From contig NC_081411.1 in NCBI RefSeq assembly GCF_030272615.1, positions 838,741,388 to 838,805,387 of the forward strand: a stretch of 64,000 nt of DNA, in the 5' to 3' direction. The notes under the pieces are model-generated. The model saw only the letters and a program-made list of their open reading frames with translations. It searched no databases and was not told the DNA's origin. Below, in pieces: positions 11,508 through 22,480 of the stretch. The stretch's first letter is position 1; the number at the start of each line of letters is the position of its first letter. The translations under genes and the position numbers were made by a program. This DNA comes from Cryptomeria japonica. Taxonomy: Eukaryota; Streptophyta; Pinopsida; Cupressales; Cupressaceae.

Positions 11508-11858
11508 TGGATGAATTTCTTCAATCCCAATTAATCACTTTTTTGAATCAATCCCCAAATCAATCATGCTTCTAGTATTCTTGCGCTACCGTCTTGTCAA
11601 TCTTGCTTTCACATTATGCTTATGCACTTAAAGGTGAGATCCATAAAACAAAGCAATTTAAAGGAGAAAGAAGAACAATGGAGAATCATGGAGGAGACAT
11701 CCGCATTTGTGATGGTTTGCATTTGAATTGAATGTTTCATTTTCATATCTCTATTGAATGTTTGTAGGTTTTGTTATCATTGCGGTTTAGTTTTCGTGAT
11801 TGAGCTAGGCTAATATCGATTTTCTTTGATGATTTCCGAATTCCTATCTACATTAATT

Positions 11859-12113
11859 GGTCATTTATCCATTTTCTTATTACAACCTTTCATCCATATT
11901 CCCTAACTTATTGCAACCTTTTGCCACTATCCCTTAGCCAATCCTGACCTTCAGTCCATGTCCCGTATCCATTCTTGGTCTTGCTTATCCTATCCATATC
12001 TTATCACTATCCATACACTCTTTTTCATTCCTTGATCTTGATCTGACATAAGGACAAAAAATTTAAACATGGTTTCCAAAACATCTTGACATGTCCCTCA
12101 TGCCATGTCACTG
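11859..12113 (+). repeat. Direct repeat R2, second copy (directly after an LTR)
   Basis: Homologous to 3838-4115, beginning within ten bases of the LTR end at 11852. It breaks off near 'gccatgtc'. Taken with R1, each LTR is followed by a fragment of what normally lies upstream of it. Confidence 0.8.
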
Positions 12114-12214
12114 CTGGAAATATACATTTTAAAGGAAATAAATCAATGATCATTTTCCAAATCTAATGATACTTCCTTGCATGTATATAACATACATATT
12201 AATCCATAATTAGT

Positions 12215-12229
12215 AAAATATATACTAAT
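12215..12229 (+). repeat. Left 15-bp target duplication of the SINE
   Basis: AAAATATATACTAAT is identical to 14123-14137. The duplication length fits LINE-driven SINE insertion. Confidence 0.85.
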
Positions 12230-12462
12230 GGTCTCAAGGGGTTGAACTTAGTTGGTTAAAGCATTGAGTTCTCAATGTGGAGACCCAAGTTCAACTCCCA
12301 TGAGGGACACCTTTGTGTAGAATTCTAAGTTGTGACTCTTGGTCTTCCATTGGTTGTATTTGTCTCATTGTTTAAAGTGGATCTCTAAGTTGTGACCCTT
12401 GGTCTTCCAATTGTTGTTTCTAGTTTGGTGCTTGAAAGGAGCTATTATTTGTAATAAGTTTG
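12230..12462 (+). mobile_element. tRNA-headed SINE, 5' part
   Basis: The head begins GGTCTCAAGGGGTTGAAC. An A-box-like TTAGTTGGTTAAAGC lies near 12248 and a B-box-like AAGTTCAACTCC near 12288, the spacing expected of a pol III promoter. The body has an internal duplication of about 60 bp ('ctaagttgtgac.cttggtc' at about 12326 and 12387). The SINE continues at 14024 after a solo LTR insertion, with a second tandem duplication ('cgaaaggagct...taataagtttg') spanning the break. Total length without the insertion is about 330 bp. I do not recognise the family name. Confidence 0.8.
12458..12462 (+). repeat. Left 5-bp target duplication (GTTTG) of the solo LTR
   Basis: GTTTG here and at 14024-14028 brackets the LTR exactly; five bases is the usual duplication for plant gypsy elements. 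Confidence 0.8.
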
Positions 12463-14023
12463 TGGTGCAGGAGCACCCTTCCAAGATCTTGCTCCTTCTT
12501 TGTTTTGTTGGGGTTATGCTTCTTTTGAAGCCATTGTATATGTAATAAGAGTCATGAGCTCATTTGTTTTTGACTAGGTCCTAGTTTTAGGTCCTTAGTG
12601 TTTTTGTTGTGATTTCTTGTGTAGGAGATGTTGAGTGTGCCTTGGATGTGTGTTAGGCCTTAATGGTATGTTGATGTCCTTAGGATAGCCCAAAATTGGC
12701 CTAGGAGTCATGAAAAGCAACAATGGCAAAGTTCCTCAAAAGATGCAAAAGTTGCATGACAACTTTTAAAAGTTGTCAAGAAACTTTTCCACCCAAAAGG
12801 TCAAAGAATCTTATTGAGCATGGAGATCCCTAATTTTGGCACACTGATCGAGGTTTGGGTAGTATAAGTATTTCCAAACCCTAAGTTAATGGGTTGGATG
12901 TCAGACATTATACGGCCCAAGTCAGAAAAGCTTGACTGTGACTGTTTGTTGGTTACCAGTCAGTTTGAATGAAGCAATCGAGTAGGTTAATGGATTGATT
13001 TGCATGTAAAACTATGTGGAGCATCTTATATGGTGTAATTAGAGTAGGTTTTTATTTGCAGGTTGTGTGTGTTTGTAAATTGCCTTCTCACTGTCCAATT
13101 TTGGACTGGTTTGTGCAAATAGAATCATAACTCCATTCCCCATTGTGGAACCACCATGAAACCATGGGGAATGAGAGTGAAGACCTTGTACTATATTTCA
13201 ATGCAAGCAGGGCCCTTGAAAATGCAAGGAAGCCATTTGAAGACCCATTCTTAGGTGAGATTGGATAGTGCCCGGTTAGGAATGGTTGTTGGTGTAGAGG
13301 TCTTGGAGAGCAAGGTTGGTCAGAGGAGAGTGCACCCTTTGGAGGAGGTGTAGAGGAGTGTGTGAAGCACCATTGGTGTGAAGGAGGAGCCTCCACCAAT
13401 CCAAACAAGGTGGCTGAAACATAAAACATCCACTGTGACCTAGGCAAACCATAAAAACCATCACAAAACCCTTAAAAACCCTAAAATTTGCCCTAGGCAC
13501 TGTACGACCACTTGGAGGCCCAAAACCAAAGAAATCCGTGAGCCCTTGCCAAATGACTGGTAGTCCATTTTGGGATTTTAGGTAGTTTGTGCATCATTTG
13601 TGAGAGGGAGCCCTAAAGGATCGGGTAGGAGGCCTAATTGGTCTTAATCCTTGTAGCCCTATTTTGTAGGCAAAACACAAAATAGTGAAATCGGTAAGAG
13701 GGATGAAGGTTGTAACTTCTTGGGGGCACAAGGATGGATGTAAAACATGGTTTAAGACCTGTCCTAACCTTGCTAAGACCTTGAAAGGTATAGAACAAGC
13801 CTAGCCCTTATTAGCCATAGTAAGGGGTCTTGAGTCTCATGAGTAGGTGAGACCTTAGGAGAAGCATTGCAACTCATCCATGGGTGGAATTGGGCAAGGT
13901 CAGGGGATTCCTCAAGCAAAGGAATTCCTAGAGACCCTAGGGTGTGTAGAGAACACTAGGTGATCCAAGGAAAGGATCCAAGAGCATGGGCTAGGCTAGT
14001 CTATCCCAAACACCATCCCATCA
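12463..14023 (+). mobile_element. Solo LTR of a gypsy element, inserted in the SINE
   Basis: It starts TGGTGCAGGAGCACC and ends CATCCCATCA, 1561 bp, between 5-bp duplications GTTTG. The start matches the LTR of element G (TGGTGCAGGGCACC at 31263), and the interior has the same flavour ('gcaaaagttgca', many 'cctagg' and 'aggcct' words). It is a related but diverged family. No primer-binding site, coding sequence or polypurine tract is present, so it is a solo LTR left by LTR-LTR recombination. Open frames in it (for example 13088-13447 on the minus strand) are not conserved domains. Confidence 0.85.
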
Positions 14024-14122
14024 GTTTGCTCGAAAGGAGCTGGTATTTTTAATAAGTTTGTAACGTAGATGCTCGAATAAGAAAAAAATGAGCTTTGTGA
14101 TTCTACGATACTTAATACAAAA
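14024..14122 (+). mobile_element. tRNA-headed SINE, 3' part
   Basis: This continues from 12462 after the 5-bp duplication, through 'ctcgaaaggagctggtattt' and an A-rich stretch, up to the right 15-bp target duplication at 14123-14137. There is no long poly-A tail; the end is 'ttaatacaa'. Confidence 0.75.
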
Positions 14123-14137
14123 AAATATATACTAATT

Positions 14138-14412
14138 AATAATTAATATTAAATTTATAAATTAATTGTTAATTAATATATATATATATATATTAATCCC
14201 CAATTAATAAAATATATACTTAATTAATAATTAATAATAATAAAAATATACTATTAAAATTTTTTAAATAAAAAAATATTAAAAAGTTTTAATAAGCCAA
14301 AATTTATACCTCGATGCATTTTTTTATTTTAATTAAATAAATAATGAAAAAAACATCAATTCTAGGGCCCACCTCCCATCACGGGAGTGATGGATGCCCA
14401 TTCTGCAGCCCC
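14138..14412. other. Very AT-rich host or older repeat DNA
   Basis: taatta/tatata runs (a TA run at about 14178-14193) without coding content. It flanks the SINE insertion. Confidence 0.5.
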
Positions 14413-14602
14413 TGCAGCCACACTATGGACATATGTCCCTGCGGCTACAATGTGGACACAGGCTTCTGTAGCCACACTGTGGTCGCAGGTCCCTGTGGCC
14501 ACAGTGTGGTCATAGGCCCTTGCAGTTACATTGTGATCACAGGCCTCTGTGGCCACACTGTGGTCGCAGAGCTCTGCGACCACCAGTGTGGTCGCAGACA
14601 AG
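14413..14602 (+). repeat. 27-bp GC-rich minisatellite, 7 units
   Basis: Units start at 14413, 14440, 14467, 14494, 14521, 14548 and 14575. The consensus is close to 'tgtggccacactgtggtcgc' plus 'aggtccc', with an internal palindrome CCACACTGTGG. Because 27 is a multiple of three, both strands stay open (97 and 104 codons) and encode 9-residue repeats; I regard those frames as by-products. It stands out sharply from the AT-rich surroundings. Confidence 0.85.
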
Positions 14603-16190
14603 GCTGTGAACCCGCAGAGAGGAGGGGGGCGAGTTGAGTCTTGGCTCCTCCGCCCTCCAACTCTAAATCCACCCAATACAAAAATTAAATTTTGTTTTAT
14701 ATTTTATATTTTATATAAACAAAAAAATAAAACCCCAGTCTCTATTTAATTCACAGTCTCACATAGAGACTAAAATATTTTCCAGAATGTCCATGGTTAA
14801 CATAAATTTATAATTTCCAAAATAACTAAACCTAGGAAAGGGATAATTTTCCAAACAACACCATACTTGGCAACTAAGATTGATTTACAACCATTTATCC
14901 AATCCATTCAACCAATCTTGCCCAAAATAAACTCATTTGCCTAGATTAAAACTTAAATCTGAGAACATTTATGGAGTTTGAACAAAGTTTATGAGAAGAA
15001 CCAACATTTTAAACTGGAGGATTGGTAAGAGAGCAAGGAGGGTTTGAGTTTGTGATTTCATTACAACTCTTCCATTTCCCACACAAAATAAGAGATTATC
15101 TACAAACACAACCAAATTTCTTTCCAAAAACCATACAATCTCAATAAAAAAAGAAATCAAAGAGATGAACCAGAAACCTACCTCATTTCGCATTCCTGGC
15201 AAGATCTGATGAAGAGCCTAACCTACAGCTCAAGAAATCCTTCTTCCCCCAAAATGCTCAAATCTTCTCCAAAAATCCTTCTCCAAAAATCCTTCTCCAA
15301 AATATTTTTCAAAAAAAATGCTCTCCAAAAATAATCCTCCCAAAAATATTTTTAAACCTAGGTTAAATGAAGGAATGTTTGACCTAATTTCTTATTTTTG
15401 AATTTAAAATACTCAAACCTGTTAATCCAGGTGAAGATGAACCTCGCACCTAGGCGGTACTGTACCTACAATCTCCTGCAACCATGATTCACACAAGCAT
15501 ACATATATATATTTAATGAAAGTGTTAGCCTGAGATTAATAACATGAACCAAAAGAACAAATAAACTTACATAATAATCGATGTGAAAGCACATTAACAG
15601 GTACAAACAATAATCATAATATCTGACATCACTTCACAAGAATTTAATATCTCCAATTGAGGGGTACATGAGAGGTTTCTTTATCATGCACGTATCACAA
15701 TGCCTGAGTCAACAAATAGAGGGATTTTGGTCTCTAAACACAAGAGGTTTTAGTCAGGGTATCTATTCGAGTGGGCATAGATCTGTTTTAAATTTAGTCA
15801 TGGCCATGCCATTCCAGCGCCCGTTGCTTACAACTTTCATTGCAAACACAATTATTTACAATGGTTTTGAAGAGCTTGTCCTTAGCCCGTCACCACTTTG
15901 GATCGTTCCCTCTCACTAATGTTTGTGTGAAGTGCTAGTAAAATCAAGAGGCAGGCCCATTTCTAAGGGTAAAAACACACAATCAAAATAAAAGAAGACA
16001 TGACAAATAGTGATTGTTTAACCTTTAGAAAATGAAATGATTTCCTTGATCCATTTGCATCCTAATTAAGACTAGATGAGGTTAATTCCACCTTAATTTG
16101 AAAAGGATTTGATCAATTTAAACCATTATTAAATGCAATTTGTTGTTTATTTTAAACCATTTGCATACATGAAATGTGAAATTTTTTGTT
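14603..16190. other. No gene recognised
   Basis: AT-rich sequence with short repeats ('ccaaaaatccttctccaaaa' at about 15270-15340) and a TATATATATATT run near 15506. An 83-codon frame at 15668-15919 has no recognisable domain. I see nothing else supportable. Confidence 0.4.
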
Positions 16191-16378
16191 GTTCTTTAAT
16201 CCAAATCCTAATTAAGACTGTGAGAATTGTAGGATTCATTCAAACCTCCTAATTAGGCTATATAAGAATTGTTGTTCATTAAAACCTCCTAATTAAATTA
16301 TGTGAAGGTTTGTTGTTCATCCAAACCCTCTAATTAAACTATTTGAATAATTGTTGTTCATTTCATGTTAAGAAATCT
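16190..16378 (+). repeat. Degenerate 40-45 bp tandem repeat
   Basis: Four diverged units of 'ttgttgttcattaaaacctc' plus 'ctaattaa..at.tgaa' lie end to end, the best being near 16238, 16277 and 16319. The array runs up to the 31-bp array. Confidence 0.6.
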
Positions 16379-16408
16379 TGTATAAATCATTGTTTAGAAT
16401 CCTTAAAG

Positions 16409-16718
16409 TCCACATGCAACAATAGATCATCACATAAAACCTGCATGCAACAACAAATTAGTTCAAAAAACCTGCATGCAACAATGGATTAGATCAAAAA
16501 ATACACATGCAACAATAAATCAACACTTGAAACCTGCATGCAATAACATATTAGTGCCAAAAACCTACATGCAAGAACACATCAGCACCAAAAACCTACA
16601 TGCAAGAACACATCAGCACCAAAAACCTACATGCAAATATATATCAACACATAAAACCTGCATGCAAATATATATCAACACATAAAACCTATATGCAAAT
16701 ATTTGATGCACAAAATTG
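16409..16718 (+). repeat. 31-bp minisatellite, 10 units
   Basis: Units begin near 16409, 16440, 16471, 16502, 16533, 16564, 16595, 16626, 16657 and 16688, exactly 31 bp apart, each carrying 'cctgcatgcaa' or 'cctacatgcaa'. Two adjacent units (16564, 16595) are identical. It ends within a few bases of the inferred end of the minus-strand family A LTR (16717). There are no spacers. Confidence 0.9.
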
Positions 16719-17897
16719 TCAGATTTACATGTTCCCATTGGGTTGACCAAAAAACATAACTAGGAAATTGGAATAAAGTATCAAAGCATAAATATTAGGA
16801 AACCACAAACCTAAAATGCAATAAAATCCAATCCTAATTCAATCAATAGAAGAATGGAAAATAAAACATCAAAAATGCAAACCATCAAAAACATAGATGT
16901 CTCCTCCATTGACCTTCATTCTTCTTCTTTCTCCTTGAAATTTGATGTGGATATCACCTACAAACACAAATGTATTGAAAGAAATATAATGACAAAATGA
17001 TAGCAAAGTTATTTTGATAGCATAAGGATACTCGAAATGTGGTTAAAATTGAATGAGAAAAGAGTCCAATTTATAGAAAAATTGGGCATTGATTGGATGG
17101 CTAAGATTGAAAAAAAATTTGGTTAGATGAACATACTTGATTGAGTGCACAACAAACTTGCCATTTAGGGAAGGATGGTGATAGAAGAAAGCAAATGGGA
17201 AGATATTATGAGAATAAATAATAAAATCTTTACTTATCTTCTCATAAATACAAAATTAGCAAGTTGAAAATATCAAGAAGATTTTAATAATTAAAAATTA
17301 TTAAATATCTTCATTCGAAAAGATAAATAGAATAATTAAAAATACATAAACTATCCTCTCACAAAAAGAAGATTTTTGAAGATGCATACCTCATTTTTCA
17401 ATTTAAAAATTAAGATTAATGAGATATTGCCAAAAAACATTGATTTTTGAAAATCAAAGAAAGATATTAGTTTCCAAATTTGAAAATTATGAGGATTTAT
17501 GAGAAGATTTAATAATTAAAAATTATTAAATATCTCCATATAAGAGGATAAAATGGAAGAATAAAAAATTAAGAAAAGCAGGATATAAAGATAAATTAAT
17601 AAATTAAATTTATTAATTATCTTTATTTTGGAGAAAGATAAATATGAAAATTAATAAAAAATAATTTATTAATTTATTGCTTCATATTTTTGAATTATTT
17701 AATTAAATAAAATGAATTTATTTAATTAATGGACAAGGGTGACAAATAAATAAATTTTGAAATTTATTTATTTAGAACTTAGAAGAATTGTTAGTAAAAG
17801 GGGGGTTTAATTAATTAATTAAACCTAAGAGGTACCATGCGCATGATATGTTAAAGAAATGGGAGACACGGGTGTTGACCATTTTTTAGTGTCTATA
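16717..17897 (-). repeat. Family A LTR, copy 4 (minus strand)
   Basis: Read on the minus strand it starts TATAGACACTAAAAAATGGT at 17897, matching TGTAGACGTCTAAAAATGGT of copies 1 and 2 with a changed second base. It contains the TATAAATTGG block (17075-17066), followed by sequence matching the 'gtctcctcc..tgattctcca' region of copy 2 (at about 16900-16960). The 3' end is uncertain; '...AAATCTGACA' at 16717 is my best guess. On its 5' side it is fused straight to RT coding sequence, with no untranslated region. Confidence 0.55.
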
Positions 17898-19125
17898 GGT
17901 ACCCCACTTGGTGGTGAATGTTGTCTTCATGTGATTTTCATAATTGACCAGCACTTGGTTGTACCCAGAATAGCCATCAAGGAAAGACATCATTTGTGAA
18001 CTATTTACAATTTGCAATACCTTATCCAAAGAAGGCAGAGGATAGTTGTCCTTTTTTTATGCCTTGTTGAGATTGCAAAAATAAACTCATAACCTAATCT
18101 CTCCATTCTTCTTTCGTACTGGCACTAGATTAGCCACCCAAGTGGAATGGTGAATAGGGAAGAATATCCTAGCAGTGAGCAAATTTTGGACTTGTTTGAA
18201 GATAAGGGGCTCTATTAGTGAATTGACAATTCGTTGCTTCTGCCTGAATGGTTTTGTATTGGGTTTTAGAGGTATGATATGTGTGATAACAGATGTATCA
18301 AATTTTTTCAGGTCTTCATACCGCAATGCTATTACATCAATATACTCCTTTAGGATTTCTAGGATATGCTCCCTCTCAGTGGAAATGCAAATCTTCCCAA
18401 TGTAGACTATCCTTTCTTGACCTTCTTGACTGATGTTGTGTGGTTCATACTTTCTAGCATCTGAATCAATGGTCAGTCTCTCTTTCACCCTGGGATCAAA
18501 GTAAAAAAGGTGTTCTAAGGTTATGATACCCTTGGGGATGACATTCGTTGGAATGTTGATGATATCATCCTCACCGTCTTCATCAATGATATTCGGTCTA
18601 TCATCTTCATGCATGTTTTGTTTCTCAAAAGCACTAGGATTAGCAAGGAAATCTAAGATATGTCTATTGTCTTCAAATACCTAGAAATGAGTAATGTTGT
18701 TAGGTATAGCAGGTGTCGGGACCAACTCCATAGAGAATCTCTTCAAAGGGGACTAGCTTATCATTTCCAATGTACTTGCAGCAATGACTAGTGCATCTAA
18801 TATGTCATTTCTTTTATGAGTTCATAATTGGATATAAAAAGCATCAAAGTTTTCAAACAACCCCACACACAATTTCTGTATGTTGCAAGCCTCTTATCAC
18901 GACACACATATTGGCTCCTCACTTGCTTGACCACCAACTCTAAATCTCCTTGTACCTTTAAACATCTAACTCCCTTCTTGAGGGTGAAGAGGAGTCCTCT
19001 AACTAAGGCTTCATATTCAGTCATATTGTTAGTACAAGAGAATTGGAGTCGATACCTTGTTTGGATCTAGATCCATCAAACTTTAAAAGCCAAACTCCAT
19101 CTTTGATCTTTTCAATGCTCATCTT
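17898..19125 (-). pseudogene. Gypsy pol remnant with RNase H followed by reverse transcriptase
   Basis: Minus-strand order is as follows. An RNase H-like domain starts KFDGSRSKQG (about 19105-19076) and continues, after a frameshift, as TEYEALVRGLLFTLKKGVRC and a C-terminal DALVIAAST. A linker (PAIPNNITHF.VFEDNRH) follows, then an acidic stretch. Last comes the N-terminal half of RT: HIIPLKPNTKPFRQKQR, WVANLVPVRKKNGEIRL, the DLNKA region, SFLDGYSGYNQ and TTKWGTY. RT ends at TKWGTY (17898); the MPFGL and YxDD part is missing and a family A LTR follows. I recognise the RNase H-linker-RT order from a group of plant gypsy polyproteins, in contrast to element T, where RT comes first. Stops and frameshifts are present throughout. 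Confidence 0.75.
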
Positions 19126-19428
19126 TTTGGGTATGGTGGTTACAGGAATTTGAATCAGATCCAAGCCTAGCTATTCCTCTTCAAGGATAGCATCCATGGA
19201 GATCTGAGCTTGATCTACTATAGACTCTTATGTCTATGGAAGAACTTCAGTCATGCCAAGAATGGGCTATTCAAGAAAAGATTCTATTAAAGGTGTAGCT
19301 TGATCATTTGTTTGTTCATCTTTCTCCTATTGAGGGATCTCTAATTCAAATTATTGGTCTTCAGACTCCTCTGAGGAAATTTCATAATCAATATCTTCCT
19401 CAAAAATAGGAATCATCAAATTGGTAAC

Positions 19429-20340
19429 TTAATTCCTACAAGTAATGCAAGACACCTTTGAGTGTTCTTGGTGATGAATTATGCACCATTGTGAAAGCAG
19501 TAAGTCCTCAAGTCTAAGGTCATCTCCTAGCAACTGCATCCCTTGTCGCATCCTTGTAATAAACTTCTTAACCATCTTCAATTGATCAACAACATCATAT
19601 TGTTGAGGCATAGATGTGGGTGGAGTTGTGAAGGTTAGGATTTCATTTATTTTGTAAACCCCAAGACTTACTTCAATATATGCTACCTCATTAGTAGCTC
19701 CATAGTTAGTAATCAGCTTCTTAAATCTTGGTTCACTATCAATCCATATCTGATTACTCACCCCTTTCCATGGAAGCCATAGGTAGGTGAAACATGTGGA
19801 GAAGTAACCTCCTAAAGTCTTGGACCAGTCTCTACTAAGCAGTATCCCATATACTTTAGGTATGTCAACAACTTGAATGTCTACATAGCTGGATACCCAA
19901 GGGTTTGTGCCTAGCTAGATGTATACATCTTTTAATTCCCCAATTACATTGACCTTAGTCTTGTCCATCTACACCACTTTGTTGTTGGTATGAACTGGGT
20001 TAAGACCAAATTTCTAACAGATAGAGTAAGGCATTACATTTCCAGATGCCCCTAATTCTACCAAACAATTGTGTAAATTCTTCCCAAAAATCTTTATACT
20101 TAACAAGAATGGTGGGTTCTCAGTTACATCAAGATAAGTAGCATTAACTTCTTCCATCCCTTCCATTTTCACTTCATTATTTTTGGACTCCAACTGATCA
20201 AGTCTTTTGAGAAGGGATTCTTTTTCTTTTGGGCATTTCCGCAATACCTCCATTAGAGACATTGTGGTAGCAGTATTCTCCATTTCCCTTGTAACATCAT
20301 ATGGTTTCTTCATGGAGTATTCTTGACCTTGTCCAAGTTT
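19429..20340 (-). pseudogene. Retropepsin-like protease remnant of the same gypsy element
   Basis: PPFLLSIKIFGKNLHNCLVE is followed by LGASGNVMP, the retropepsin active-site region of this gypsy group. The expected Asp-Ser-Gly is replaced by Glu-Leu-Gly, so the catalytic Asp is lost. Downstream pieces (DIPKVYGILLSRDWSKTLGG and a tail through 19429) match the conserved C-terminal half of the domain. It lies between Gag and RNase H in one reading direction, as expected for Gag-Pol. Confidence 0.7.
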
Positions 20341-21900
20341 GGAATGTGTTCCTTAGAATGCCTAAGTTAGAGGAGGATTATTTCTTGTAGTAGGATCTGG
20401 CAGAACGTACACATCCTTGGGAGGTATTGGCTTAGTAAATGGTCCTTTTGCTTGACTTCTCAAATTAAAAGTATTTCTTGTATTTTGAAAATCTTGCACG
20501 CCATAAACCTATGGCTCACCCTCGGCCTCTTCTTCAAATTCTCTGAATAGGAAGGTATCAACCAACATATAAATGTTAATCTTATCAGGTTCCTCAGTGG
20601 TACACCCTTTTGGTTGTGAATCATCTTGAGCGATCCTAATCATCTTTTTAATCTAAGAAAAATTGACTTCTAAGTGTGATGTTGTGTCATGTAACTTGCA
20701 CCAATTGGTCATCAAGTTCATGTCAGTCATGTTAATAGTCTGTGTAGGTTTAATGTTATCCCTTGCATTAGGATGGTCATGATTGACACCCCCATTATTT
20801 GGACCAGTGTTACATTGCTTATTGTAAGGTTTGGGGTTATATCTTTGGTTTTGATTTTGATTTTGATACCCATGCTAGTTGTTATATGACTGAGATTTGT
20901 TATACTCTTTGTGAGGATTCATCTTCAGTTGGCTCAAGTTAGAAGTGACTTGGGAAAGCATTTTATTCAACACTTCCATTTCTGAGGAGAGGTGTGAACC
21001 TTGACTAGCAGGTGCTGAGGTTGTTTCTTGGTTTGTCATTGCTGAACTAGGAGCATTGTATTATTGTACTATTCCATGGGTTTGTTCATTGAAGTGAACC
21101 TAGGAAGTAGTAGCATTGGGGTTTTTCCATTGTAAAGATTGAGTTGTGAATTGGTGGTTTGCTACTTCTTGAGGTCCGTATAATGGAATGGGATTCATTA
21201 TCAGTACAAAAATTGGTGTTGATGATGCTACTCCTGGGAGCAAATTGTAATTTCCATAATTTATACCAATAGGAAGGTTATGTCCAATTCCTCCAGGTGT
21301 CAGATTCAATTCTTGGTTCATTTTTATGGCCAAAGCATAGACTTTTTCCAGGGAATCTCTATCCCCTCTAGCTATGGTTTGTTTGATAAACATCACACTC
21401 TAGGGATCAATGGCCCTAAAATAAGCTTCAATGTCTACTAGTTATACAATTTGCTAAGGGTCTTGCAACCTCTTGTATGCCCTTTGGAAGCTTGTGTTGA
21501 AAGTAGTCAAGGGTTCATTTGCAAACTTCCTTAGTGAAGAAAACTAATGATATAAGGTTTTTGGATCTACATACGCCCAAAAGTGGGCAATGAAATCATT
21601 TTCCAAGATATCCCAATTGGTAACAGAGTTGGCAAGTAGTGTTAAGTACCAATTATAATCATTATCTTTGAGAGAGTATGGGAAGAGTCGACATACCACA
21701 TCTTTGTGTTCAATATGATTATGGACAACTGCATCCTTGAATGCTTCGATGTGCTCTTCTATTGTCCCGAGTCCCCCAAACTCATATTTACTGCAAAATT
21801 TATTTGGATTCCTAGGTAAGTCATGAATTCCTCCAGGTATGTTTCCCAAAGGTTTTTGAGTCTATTTAAAGAATTCCATTGAAGGTTGTGGTGGATTCCA
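20341..21900 (-). pseudogene. Gag remnant of the same gypsy element
   Basis: The core is LFPYSLKDNDYNWYLTLL (about 21690-21640) and WDILENDFIAHFW (about 21600), the retrotransposon Gag fold motif. KVYALAIKMNQELN and a long Asn/Gln/Pro-rich region follow. A zinc-knuckle-like NWCKLHDTTSHLEVNF (about 20705-20660) has lost its last Cys. The order Gag, protease, RNase H, RT runs right to left without inserts. Stops and frameshifts interrupt it. Confidence 0.7.
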
Positions 21901-22240
21901 TTTCATAAAAGGTGCAACAATGGGTTGGGGACTTGGTATGACTTGGTTTTATATGGTAGGTTGAGATTACTGTATAGGGGAGTTTGTTGAAGACTGTGCC
22001 TTAGCTTTGTTTCTCTGTCTTCTAGTAACGGATCCTAATTTTACCAAGTCTGATGGGGAAGACGTGCTCCTAAGAACTCTATGAAATCACTTTGGAGAGA
22101 AAGAAGATATACACTCTAGTTTATTTCCTCAACTTCTTGGTGGTTGAGGAGGTGGTTGAAATTTTCTTTGAGAAAGGAGCTATCTTTGGGCTTTAGGTTC
22201 TATGCATCTAATTTTTTTCTTTCATTATCAAACACTTCGC

Positions 22241-22480
22241 TCATGCACAACCAATCATTGTAATTCTTTCTATTGTTCCAAGCAAGGGGATATAGTTGGG
22301 AAATGACTTCTTCTTTATCATAACAAAGGTTAGGTTATGTAAATGGCAGAAGTACATCTCTTGGGAGTACCATGTTAGATCATATTGTGACAATGTAATG
22401 GTAACTACGAATGCTTCATTCTGAAGTACCCTCCTTCCATTGCCAATTTCTGTTGACAGATATTTTGACACACTCCCCAA
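22241..22480 (-). pseudogene. Short unrecognised ORF remnant upstream of Gag
   Basis: A 79-codon frame containing YFCHLHNLTFVMIKKKSFPN. I do not recognise it. It lies between Gag and the longer unrecognised ORF and may be a piece of a leader protein or chance. Confidence 0.25.

Larger units (their letters stand above)
10365..11852 (+). repeat. Family A LTR, copy 2 (3' LTR position)
   Basis: It starts TGTAGACGTC and ends TTCCTATCTACA. It is 1488 bp, longer than copy 1 mainly because of extra 'cataatttgtcaatcaatca' repeats at about 11310-11420. U3 has two dyad units (10691-10790). A TATAAAT sits at 11501-11507 inside an inverted repeat CCAATTT...AAATTGG. It is followed at once by repeat R2, not by a primer-binding site. 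Confidence 0.8.

Noticed and set aside
12246-12300. tRNA gene
   Set aside because: The A- and B-box-like motifs are the head of a SINE with target duplications; the cloverleaf is not convincing.
14344-14676. Overlapping 97- and 104-codon frames as a repeat protein gene
   Set aside because: Both strands are open because the 27-bp repeat keeps register; no signal favours coding.
16409-16718. CRISPR-like array
   Set aside because: Units are contiguous 31-bp tandem copies without unique spacers, in a plant nuclear retroelement context.
17898-17912. Polypurine tract before the minus-strand family A LTR
   Set aside because: The purine stretch aagtggggta encodes the TKWGT motif of RT, so it is coding sequence at a junction.
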